A stretch of DNA of 64,000 nucleotides from CAJQQK01 sp965224225. GTDB lineage: Bacteria; Pseudomonadota; Alphaproteobacteria; Rhizobiales; Hyphomicrobiaceae. Location of the stretch: positions 203,844 through 267,843 of the forward strand of contig CBDCZF010000032.1 of assembly GCA_965224225.1 (NCBI GenBank), in the 5' to 3' direction. Under the pieces are notes generated by a model, which saw only the letters and a program-made list of their open reading frames with translations, was not told the origin of the DNA and did no database searches. The stretch's first letter is position 1; the number at the start of each line of letters is the position of its first letter. A program made the translations under genes and the position numbers. This document shows positions 43,859 to 51,337 of the stretch, one piece after another.

Positions 43859-44563
43859 ATGGACGTTCGAGACAAAAAGATCATTCTATTCGGCGGCACG
43901 TCGGGCATCGGCGGTGCGGCTGCACGTCAACTCGCCGAGCGCGGCGCCAAGGTCGTCGCGATCAGCCGCGACCCCTCGAAGGTGGCCGATCCGGGCCCGG
44001 GCATCACGCTCGAAAAGTGCGACGTGCGCGATGGTGCCGCGGTCGCAGCCCTGCTCAAAGCCCAAGCCCCCTACGACGTGCTGATCAGCGCAGCAACGGG
44101 CGGCGAGCGCGCCGTCGGCCCGTTCCTGGAAATGGACATGGAAGGCTTCAAAAACTCGTTCGACAAAATGTGGGGCTATGCCAACGTCGTTCGCTACGGC
44201 ACCGAGCACCTGCCGAAAGACGGCTCCATCGTGCTTGTCTCGGGCGCGCCGGCACGTCGTGCGCGGCCTGGCCAGATCGCGATCGGTTCGGTCGGCGGTG
44301 CCGTCGAGCAATTCGCCCGCATCATAGCCCGCGAGATCGCACCGCGGCGCATAAATGTCGTCTCGCCCGGCCAGATCGACACGCCGATGGTTGCATTGCA
44401 AGGCGATGCGCGGCGTGAAATGTATGCCAAGGCGACGGCCAATAATCTGATCCCGCGCGCCGGCACGGCCGATGAAGTGGCACAGGCAATCGTATTCGCA
44501 GTCGAAAACGAATTCGTCACCGGCACCACCATCGACGTCGACGGCGGCTGGCTGCAGTCTTGA
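43859..44563 (+). CDS. SDR-family protein lacking the Tyr-x3-Lys catalytic pair
   Basis: The 234-residue Rossmann protein has the nucleotide loop GGTSGIGGAAARQLAERGAK and the C-terminal SDR motifs INVVSPGQIDTPM and TIDVDGGWLQ. The stretch where most SDRs have YxxxK reads GQIAIGSVGGAV, so neither Tyr nor Lys is present; the upstream Ser is kept (LVSGAP). A group of SDRs with this feature exists, and their activity is not clear. AGGAGG lies seven bases upstream of ATG 43859. It is the first gene of the ali/bad-like operon. Confidence 0.85.
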   Translation: MDVRDKKIILFGGTSGIGGAAARQLAERGAKVVAISRDPSKVADPGPGITLEKCDVRDGAAVAALLKAQAPYDVLISAATGGERAVGPFLEMDMEGFKNSFDKMWGYANVVRYGTEHLPKDGSIVLVSGAPARRARPGQIAIGSVGGAVEQFARIIAREIAPRRINVVSPGQIDTPMVALQGDARREMYAKATANNLIPRAGTADEVAQAIVFAVENEFVTGTTIDVDGGWLQS

Positions 44564-44636
44564 ATTCGGGCCAGCACCTATAGTCAAAAGACGAACCAAA
44601 CAATGCCGACAGGAGCCGGCACGCGGAGATCAGCCG

Positions 44637-45416
44637 ATGGCATACAATACGATCCTATACGAAGAAGATGGCCCGATCGGCACGATAACGCTCAACCGGC
44701 CCGATGACGGCAACATGTTCACCTTCGAGATGTGTCATGAGATTCGTGACTGCCTCAATGACATTCGCCGCGAGACACGGACCCGTGTGATCGTCCTCAC
44801 CGGGGCCGGCGACCGCTTCTTCTGCATCGGCGGGCGCAAGGACGGCATGGAGGACACCAAACTCTATGCCGGCGTTCTGCCGACGCTCGAAATGTACGAT
44901 GCGATCGACAAGCTGCAGAAGCCAGTCATTGCCAGCGTCAACGGCTTTGCCGTTGGCGGCGGCAATGTGCTCCAGGTTGTCTGTGATCTGACGATCGCCA
45001 AGGAAAGCGCGATCTTCCGTCAGGTCGGCCCGATGATGGGCTCCTTCGATGCCGGTTACGGGACCTGGTACCTCGAAGACCTCATCGGCAAGAAGAAAGC
45101 CAAGGAGATGTGGTACTGCAACCAGAAACTCACTGCCGGTGAAGCCCTCGAGATCGGCCTGATCAACCGCGTCGTGCCGGATCATCTGCTTGCCGAAAAG
45201 ACCCGGGAGTTCGCTCTCGAAGTCGCAGAGCGAGGTGCCTTCGCGCTGGCATCGATCAAGGGAGCGTTTCTGGCCCGACACGGTGGCGTCGGCGGCTTGG
45301 CCCGCGTCGCCCATGACCTGCTGTTGCGCCAGTATCTCGAAACGGACGAATCGAAGGAGCTTGGCAAATCATTCCGCGAACGGCGCTCGCCGGACGCGGA
45401 TAAATTCGGTCAGTGA
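44637..45416 (+). CDS. BadI/MenB-like crotonase, candidate 2-ketocyclohexanecarboxyl-CoA hydrolase
   Basis: The 259-residue crotonase carries the MenB/BadI-type signature FRQVGPMMGSFDAGYGTWYL instead of the usual enoyl-CoA hydratase Glu pair, and the oxyanion loop GDRFFCIGGRKD. NGFAVGGGNVLQVVCDLTIA and the tail YLETDESKELGKSFRERRSPD also match BadI, which opens the ring of 2-ketocyclohexanecarboxyl-CoA to pimeloyl-CoA. MenB itself would be expected in a menaquinone operon, which this is not. The following ligase, hydratase, SDR and acyl-CoA dehydrogenase complete the ali/bad gene set. BadI identity is inferred from motif and context. Confidence 0.8.
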   Translation: MAYNTILYEEDGPIGTITLNRPDDGNMFTFEMCHEIRDCLNDIRRETRTRVIVLTGAGDRFFCIGGRKDGMEDTKLYAGVLPTLEMYDAIDKLQKPVIASVNGFAVGGGNVLQVVCDLTIAKESAIFRQVGPMMGSFDAGYGTWYLEDLIGKKKAKEMWYCNQKLTAGEALEIGLINRVVPDHLLAEKTREFALEVAERGAFALASIKGAFLARHGGVGGLARVAHDLLLRQYLETDESKELGKSFRERRSPDADKFGQ

Positions 45417-45423
45417 GGCGGGC

Positions 45424-47064
45424 ATGAAACCGTTCCTCACGCTGCATCATCCGGCTCGCGCACGACGGTACTACGAGGACGGTTTCTGGCGCTCCGAGAC
45501 GTTCTACGATCTGCTGGTGCAGAACGCTGGCGGACGCCCCGATGCCGAGGCACTGAGGGATGGCCGGACCAGTGTTACGTGGTCCGAACTGCGCGACTGG
45601 GTCGACGCGGCTGCGGCCGGCTTCGCTGGCCATGGCCTCACAGCGGGCGACCGCTTGTCGATCTGGATGTCAAATCGCGCCGAGGCAGTGGTTACGTTTC
45701 TCGCCTGTTCGCGCCTTGGCATCGCCTGCAATCCGTCGCTGCACCGGACATATACGTGTGTGGAAATCATCACCCTCCTCAAGCGACTCGGCACGAAAAT
45801 ACTCGTCACCGAATCAGGCTGGGGCAGCGATCGCGATACGGCCGAATTCGAAAGCTTGCTCGCTGACGTGGCGTCTCTGAAGGCGGTCTACGAGCCTGCT
45901 GACTTTCCACGGTCGTGTAGTACAGAGCCGCTGCCGCCTGCCGTGCAGGACCCTGACATGGTCGCCTATCTGGCCTTCACGTCCGGGACGACCGGCACGC
46001 CGAAATGCGTCATGCATTCGACCAATACGCTGCTTGCCAATGCCCGCGACCTCGCGCGCGACTGGCAGCTTGGCGCCGATGCACGACTACTGTCGCTGAG
46101 CCCACTATCACATCACATTGCCTGGGTCGCGGTCGGCCAGTGGCTGGTCACAGGCTGCCTGCTGATCACTGACGATGGACCGGCTGAAATGTCGAAACTG
46201 GACTGGCTGATCGAAAACAATGCGACCTACGTGATGGGCGTGCCAACGCACGCCATGGACGTCCTCGCCGAACAGAGCCGACGCGGTCTCACCTCGCTCG
46301 GTGATATTGAAGTGTTCTACATGGCCGGCAGCCCGATCCCGCCGGTCGTGGCCGAGGCCTTCGTAAATCTCGGCATCAAGCCGCAAAATATCTACGGCAT
46401 GACCGAGAACTCATCGCATCAGTACACCCACCCCTCCGATGACGTCGGCGTCTGGACGACGACCTGCGGGCGCGGCGGCGGCGCCTATGAAGTGCGGATC
46501 TTCGACCTCGAAGACCCGAACAAGCCGGTCGACATTGGCGAGACAGGCCAGATCGGCGGGCATGGTGCAGCCCTCATGCTCGGCTATTACGACAACCAGA
46601 CGGCGACTGCCCAGAGCTTCAACGACGACGGCTGGTTCCTGTCCGGCGATCTCGGTTCACTGGACGCCGACGGCAACCTCAGAATAGAAGGCCGCCTCAA
46701 GGACACCATCATCCGCGGCGGCCACAACATCTATCCTGCCCACATCGAGGCCCTTGCCTTGCGTCACGTTAACATCGACAAGGCAGCCGCGTTTCCCGTC
46801 GCCGACGACCGCCTCGGCGAGCGGGTTTGCCTGGCCATTCTGGGCTCACCATCTGCCGACGAAGTCCTCCGCCATCTCACCGATCAAGGTCTGTCGAAAT
46901 ACGACATGCCGGAATACTTCGTGAGCCTGGATGTGTTGCCACTGACCGCCAGCGGCAAGATCCTGAAGCGGGAGTTGGTCGAGATGGTGAAGCGCGGAGA
47001 ACTCGTGCCGGAATCCGTCCGCGACAGCACGAACGAGGAGAGCCCCGAATGCCGTTCGAACTGA
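45424..47064 (+). CDS. acyl-CoA ligase, AliA-like (cyclohexanecarboxylate-CoA ligase candidate)
   Basis: The 546-residue class I adenylate-forming enzyme has the P-loop YLAFTSGTTGTPKCVMHS, the motif IYGMTENSSHQYTHP and the hinge DGWFLSGDLGSLDADGNLRIEGRLKD. It ends with the Lys-containing ASGKILKREL. It follows the BadI-like gene by seven bases. AliA of Rhodopseudomonas activates cyclohexanecarboxylate and shares the GGHNIYPAHIEALAL type of motif. Substrate preference is not readable directly, so the AliA role rests on operon context. Confidence 0.85.
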   Translation: MKPFLTLHHPARARRYYEDGFWRSETFYDLLVQNAGGRPDAEALRDGRTSVTWSELRDWVDAAAAGFAGHGLTAGDRLSIWMSNRAEAVVTFLACSRLGIACNPSLHRTYTCVEIITLLKRLGTKILVTESGWGSDRDTAEFESLLADVASLKAVYEPADFPRSCSTEPLPPAVQDPDMVAYLAFTSGTTGTPKCVMHSTNTLLANARDLARDWQLGADARLLSLSPLSHHIAWVAVGQWLVTGCLLITDDGPAEMSKLDWLIENNATYVMGVPTHAMDVLAEQSRRGLTSLGDIEVFYMAGSPIPPVVAEAFVNLGIKPQNIYGMTENSSHQYTHPSDDVGVWTTTCGRGGGAYEVRIFDLEDPNKPVDIGETGQIGGHGAALMLGYYDNQTATAQSFNDDGWFLSGDLGSLDADGNLRIEGRLKDTIIRGGHNIYPAHIEALALRHVNIDKAAAFPVADDRLGERVCLAILGSPSADEVLRHLTDQGLSKYDMPEYFVSLDVLPLTASGKILKRELVEMVKRGELVPESVRDSTNEESPECRSN

Positions 47065-47816
47065 CCTATCGCGACGAAGCCGCCATTCTCACACTGAACC
47101 GGCCGGAGGCCCTCAACGCCCTGTCGTTTGCGATCATCGGCGAGATCAGCGATGCCCTCGATACGATTACCAACAGCGATGCGCGCGTCTTGCTGATCAC
47201 TGGCGCGGGCGGCAAAGCGTTCTGTGCCGGTGCCGACATCAAGGAACTCCGCAACCGTGATCTCAGCGACCAGAAGCGAGGAGCGGAAGTCGGTCAGGCG
47301 ACGTTTGCCAAGCTCGAAACTTTGCCGATGCCGTCGGTCGCGATCATCAACGGCTATGCCTTCGGCGGCGGGCTCGAACTCGCGCTCGCCTGCACCTTCC
47401 GGCTGGCCACGGCAAACGCCAAGATGGGCTTGCCGGAAATCAAGCTCGGCCTGATCCCGGGCTACGGCGGCACACAACGCCTGCCGCGGGTCGTCGGCGA
47501 GGCGCGTGCGCTGGAGATGATCCTGACCGGCCGCACGGTAGATGCCGACGAGGCACTGCGGATCGGTTTGGTCAGCCAGTTGGTCGAGGGCGATGCGATC
47601 GCGGCTGGATTGGCTTTTGCGAAGAGCTTCACTCGGCACAGCCTGCCGGTACTCGGTTTCGCGCGCCGGGCCGTAATGCGCGCCGGCGATACGCCGATCC
47701 ACGAAGGCCTCAAGATCGAGGCGGACCTGTCGACGCTCGCCTTCCAGACGGACGATGCCGAAGAAGGCATGGCGGCGTTCGAAGAAAAACGTAAGCCGGA
47801 GTTTCGCGATGCCTGA
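47049..47816 (+). CDS. enoyl-CoA hydratase, BadK-like (cyclohexene-carboxyl-CoA hydratase candidate)
   Basis: The 255-residue crotonase keeps both catalytic Glu residues (FGGGLELALACTFRLA and MGLPEIKLGLIPGYGGTQRLPR), so it should hydrate a C=C bond next to the CoA carbonyl. The oxyanion loop is GGKAFCAGADIKEL. Its start overlaps the ligase end by 16 bases, and its end overlaps the next SDR gene by eight. In the ali/bad scheme BadK hydrates cyclohex-1-enecarboxyl-CoA; a linear enoyl-CoA is equally possible by sequence. Confidence 0.85.
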   Translation: MPFELTYRDEAAILTLNRPEALNALSFAIIGEISDALDTITNSDARVLLITGAGGKAFCAGADIKELRNRDLSDQKRGAEVGQATFAKLETLPMPSVAIINGYAFGGGLELALACTFRLATANAKMGLPEIKLGLIPGYGGTQRLPRVVGEARALEMILTGRTVDADEALRIGLVSQLVEGDAIAAGLAFAKSFTRHSLPVLGFARRAVMRAGDTPIHEGLKIEADLSTLAFQTDDAEEGMAAFEEKRKPEFRDA

Positions 47817-48516
47817 CGGCCAAGTCATCGTCACGGGTGCCAGCCGCGGCATCGGCGCAGCAATCGCCCGCGATCTCGACCGGCGCGGCTACACGGTCGT
47901 CGGATTGTCGCGGACCGGCGACTGCCCGGCCGGCCGCGGCCACAAATGCGACGTGACCGACGAGGCCGCCATCCGCGAAGTGTTTGGCAGGATCGCGGCC
48001 GACGGGCCGGTACAGGCGCTCATCTCGAATGCTGGGTTGCACCTCTCCTCGGCTGCGGCGGAACTTTCGACGGATGAGTTCGAAAGGGTCATGGCGATCA
48101 ACGCCACCTCCGTCATGGTCGGCGCGCGCGAAATCTATCCTCACCTCAGAGCAGCCGGCGGTGGTACGATCATCAATATGGGTTCGTTCTTTGACAAGCT
48201 CGGTGTGCCGGCAAACCTCGCCTACTGCGCCTCGAAAGCTGCCGTCGCTGCCATGACCCGTTGCCTCGCCGTGGAGTGGGCATCCGATAGCATCCGGGTG
48301 ATCAACGTTGCGCCGGGCTACATCGCCACAGACCTCAACAAGGAGTTCCTCGCCAAAGAGAAGGTCCGCAGCTTTCTCGCGGGGCGCATCCCGACCGGAG
48401 GGGCCGGTACGGCCGACGACGTTGCCCGTCTGATCGGCGCGCTTCTCGATGAAGGCATTCCGTTCCTGACCGGTGAGACGATCTATCTCGACGGCGGACA
48501 GGGCATGAACCACTGA
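47809..48516 (+). CDS. SDR-family dehydrogenase, BadH-like (2-hydroxycyclohexanecarboxyl-CoA dehydrogenase candidate)
   Basis: The 235-residue classical SDR has the cofactor loop VTGASRGIGAAIARDL, the ISNAG strand, the catalytic triad Ser (INMGSFF), Tyr and Lys (AYCASKAAVAAM), and the PG motif INVAPGYIATDL. It is expected to oxidise a hydroxy-acyl-CoA with NAD(P). Overlaps with both neighbours (eight bases before, one base after) show close coupling. In contrast to the first SDR of the operon it is catalytically complete. Confidence 0.85.
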   Translation: MPDGQVIVTGASRGIGAAIARDLDRRGYTVVGLSRTGDCPAGRGHKCDVTDEAAIREVFGRIAADGPVQALISNAGLHLSSAAAELSTDEFERVMAINATSVMVGAREIYPHLRAAGGGTIINMGSFFDKLGVPANLAYCASKAAVAAMTRCLAVEWASDSIRVINVAPGYIATDLNKEFLAKEKVRSFLAGRIPTGGAGTADDVARLIGALLDEGIPFLTGETIYLDGGQGMNH

Positions 48517-49682
48517 TGAAGATATTCGAGCAAATGGCCCGGCAACGCGACTGGGCCGAAGACGAGCGCATCTTACTCGACCAGGTGCAGCGGCTCTCGG
48601 ACGAAGTGATTGCACCCAATGCGGCCCGTCTCGACAAGACGGCCGCGTTCCCGCAGGAAAACATCGCAGCGCTTAATGAACTGGGTCTCAACGCGATCTT
48701 CGTGCCGGAAGCCTACGGCGGCGCACCGGCGAGTTACGCGCTCTACATCGAATGCGTGAAGATGATCTCGGAGGCCTGTGCCTCGACGGGCATTATCTAC
48801 GCCACCAACTTTCACGGCATGAAGCCGCTGATTGATTTCGGCACCGAGGAGCAAAAACAGCGCCTGCTGCCGCGCATCACAGCAGGCGGGATTGGCGCGC
48901 TGGCGATTACCGAGACGACGGCTGGTTCCGATGCCACTGGCATGCAGACGCGCTTCACACCCGACGGGGACGACATCATCATCGACGGTTCGAAGATCTT
49001 CATCTCCAACGGCGACGTCGCCGACCTGCTGCTGCTGTTCGGCAAATGGTCCGAAATCGACGACGACCGTGCCGCGATCTCCGTCCTGGTGCTAGAGAAG
49101 GATTCGCCCGGTTTCGAGATCGTCGGCAAGGAAGACAAGATGGGCCACCGCTCGGCCTCGACCGCGGGGCTCTCCTTCAACGGTTGCCGCGTGCCGCGTG
49201 CCAATTTGCTCGGCGAACCAGGCGACGGGCTCAGGATCCTGCTCGCCTCGCTCAACAAGTCACGCCCGAGCGTTGCCGCCCATGCCTTCGGCATCGCGCG
49301 CGCGGCCTTCAAGGACATGATCGCCTACACCAACGAGCGCGTACAGTCCGGCCGCTCGATCATAGATTTCCAGGGTAACCAGTTCATGATCGCCGATCTT
49401 GCCAGCGAACTGGCTCTGGTCGAGAACTGGCTCGACTACGTCGCCCGCCTGATCGACGACGGTGCAACCGACTTCGGCCTCGAAGCCTCGATCGCCAAAA
49501 TGCGCGCCTCCGACCTCGCCATGCGCATGGCGACCGAGAGCGTGCAAATGCACGGCGGTTACGGCTATTGCACCGAGTTCCGAGCGGAACGCCTGATGCG
49601 CGATGCCAAGATCACCCAGATCTGGGAAGGCACCAACCAGATCCACCGCCAACTGATCGGCCGGAGCTTCAAGGCACGATAG
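48516..49682 (+). CDS. acyl-CoA dehydrogenase, AliB-like (cyclohexanecarboxyl-CoA dehydrogenase candidate)
   Basis: The 388-residue flavoenzyme has the FAD/substrate motif ALAITETTAGSDATGMQTRF, the SFNGCRVPRANLLGEPGDG loop and the C-terminal ESVQMHGGYGYCTEFRAERLMRDAKITQIWEGTNQIHRQL with the catalytic Glu in IWEGTNQ. It would introduce the first double bond into an acyl-CoA and pass electrons to ETF. It starts on the last base of the SDR stop (TGATG). As the last operon gene it supplies the AliB step of the pathway. Confidence 0.87.
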   Translation: MKIFEQMARQRDWAEDERILLDQVQRLSDEVIAPNAARLDKTAAFPQENIAALNELGLNAIFVPEAYGGAPASYALYIECVKMISEACASTGIIYATNFHGMKPLIDFGTEEQKQRLLPRITAGGIGALAITETTAGSDATGMQTRFTPDGDDIIIDGSKIFISNGDVADLLLLFGKWSEIDDDRAAISVLVLEKDSPGFEIVGKEDKMGHRSASTAGLSFNGCRVPRANLLGEPGDGLRILLASLNKSRPSVAAHAFGIARAAFKDMIAYTNERVQSGRSIIDFQGNQFMIADLASELALVENWLDYVARLIDDGATDFGLEASIAKMRASDLAMRMATESVQMHGGYGYCTEFRAERLMRDAKITQIWEGTNQIHRQLIGRSFKAR

Positions 49683-49717
49683 CGCATTCATCGTCAACCA
49701 AACTGATTGGCTGAACC

Positions 49718-51256
49718 ATGCATTACAATGTCGTACGGTTTCCAACCAGAACGTCGCTCGCATTGATTGTCGCATTTGCAGTGCTGCAGGCACTTACCGG
49801 CGTCGCCGCTGCCGCCACGCAGACGACCAAGGTCACTTTCGTCGTGCTCTGTGACATCTACAAGCTATCCGAAGTGAACGGCCGCGGCGGCTATGCCCGC
49901 CTGGCCGGGGCCGTCAACAGAGTCCGAGCGAAAGACAAGAACGTCGTCGTCGTGCACGCCGGCGATGCCATCTCGCCATCGCTGTTCTCCGGCTTCGACA
50001 AGGGCGCACATACGATCGATCTCCTGAACCGGATCGGCCTCGATGTCTTTGTTCCGGGCAACCACGAATTCGACTTCGGCAAGGAGGTCTTTCTGAAACG
50101 CATGGCGGAAGCCAACTTCCCGTTGCTGGCAGCCAACCTGCGCGGAGCTGACGACAAGCGGCTCGATGGCTTTGCCGATACGCGCATGCTGGAGTTCGAC
50201 GGGATCAAGCTCGGCGTGATCGGCGTGACACTGGAGGAGTCAAAGAGCAGATCCAGCCCCGGCGACCTGCAGTTCACCAACAGCCTCGAGACCATCAAAG
50301 TGCAAGCAAAGCGATTGAAAGCCGAGGGCGCCGCACTGATCGTCGTTGTCGCACATGCTGACCTGCTGCGTGACCGCAAGATCCTCAATACAGGCGTTGT
50401 CGACGTTCTACTGTCGGGACACGATCACGACCTGGTCGTCTACTATGACGGCAAGCGCGTCTGGGCCGAATCCAAGCAGGATGCGCAATACGTAACATCC
50501 GTCGAGCTGACGATTTCGAGCAAGGAAAGCAGCGGCCGGAAGAAGATCTCCTGGTGGCCGCGCTTCGAGATTACGGATACCGCCGATGTCACCCCCGATC
50601 CGGCAGTGGCGACGGCGGTTGCTGCCTATGAAAAGCAACTGTCGAAAGAACTCGACGTCAACGTCGGGACAACGTCGACGGAACTGAATTCGATCCAGGC
50701 AATGGTTCGTAGCCGCGAGGCCGCGATCGGCAACCTGATCACCGACGCGATGCGGGCCGTGACAGGTGCCGACGTTGCGATATTCAACGGCGGCGCTATA
50801 CGGGGAAATACCACCTACCCTGCCGGCACCGTCCTCACCCGCCGCATGATCCTGTCCGAACTTCCGTTCGGCAACAAGACCGTGCTGCTCGAAATGTCCG
50901 GCGACCAAGTTCGCGCCGCCCTGGAAAACGGCTATTGGTTCGCCGGCAAGGCCGATGGCCGCTTCGCCCAGGTCTCCGGTCTGACCGTCGTCGTGGACAG
51001 CGCGCAATATCCGGGCAAGCGGATCAAATCCCTGTTGATCGGCGGCAGGCCCGTCGATCCGGCAGCCCGCTACACGGTTGCAACAAACGATTTTCTGGCC
51101 CGGGGGTCGGAGGGCTACAAGGCATTCACGACCGGTAAGATTTTGATCGGACCGGAAGAGGGCACGCTTGTCGTCAACAACGTGATGGCTTTCGTGCGCA
51201 AAGCGGGCACGGTGTCGCCGAAAACCGAGGGACGGATAACCATCCAGTCGCGTTAG
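49718..51256 (+). CDS. secreted 5'-nucleotidase/UDP-sugar hydrolase-family protein
   Basis: The 512-residue periplasmic protein has a signal peptide (LALIVAFAVLQALTGVAAAA), an N-terminal metallophosphatase domain and a C-terminal nucleotidase domain. Metal motifs GNHEFDFGK and SGHDHDLVV are present. The first motif, usually NDxHG, reads LCDIYKLSEVNG, so the His appears replaced by Tyr. The C-terminal substrate domain shows AIGNLITDAMRAVTGADVAIFNGGAIRGN and ARYTVATNDFLARGSEGY. It would hydrolyse nucleotides to nucleosides and phosphate outside the inner membrane; the changed motif makes activity uncertain. It is a single gene between the ali/bad-like operon and glyS. Confidence 0.87.
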   Translation: MHYNVVRFPTRTSLALIVAFAVLQALTGVAAAATQTTKVTFVVLCDIYKLSEVNGRGGYARLAGAVNRVRAKDKNVVVVHAGDAISPSLFSGFDKGAHTIDLLNRIGLDVFVPGNHEFDFGKEVFLKRMAEANFPLLAANLRGADDKRLDGFADTRMLEFDGIKLGVIGVTLEESKSRSSPGDLQFTNSLETIKVQAKRLKAEGAALIVVVAHADLLRDRKILNTGVVDVLLSGHDHDLVVYYDGKRVWAESKQDAQYVTSVELTISSKESSGRKKISWWPRFEITDTADVTPDPAVATAVAAYEKQLSKELDVNVGTTSTELNSIQAMVRSREAAIGNLITDAMRAVTGADVAIFNGGAIRGNTTYPAGTVLTRRMILSELPFGNKTVLLEMSGDQVRAALENGYWFAGKADGRFAQVSGLTVVVDSAQYPGKRIKSLLIGGRPVDPAARYTVATNDFLARGSEGYKAFTTGKILIGPEEGTLVVNNVMAFVRKAGTVSPKTEGRITIQSR

Positions 51257-51337
51257 GCCGAACAGTCCCGGACACGCGGTTCCATTCGATCGGATGTTGC
51301 TCTAGAACGTCTTGTCCGTTCGCAACAAGGCCGCACC

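Noticed and set aside
44637..45416. MenB (DHNA-CoA synthase) for menaquinone
   Set aside because: No other men gene nearby; the operon context is CoA-thioester catabolism.
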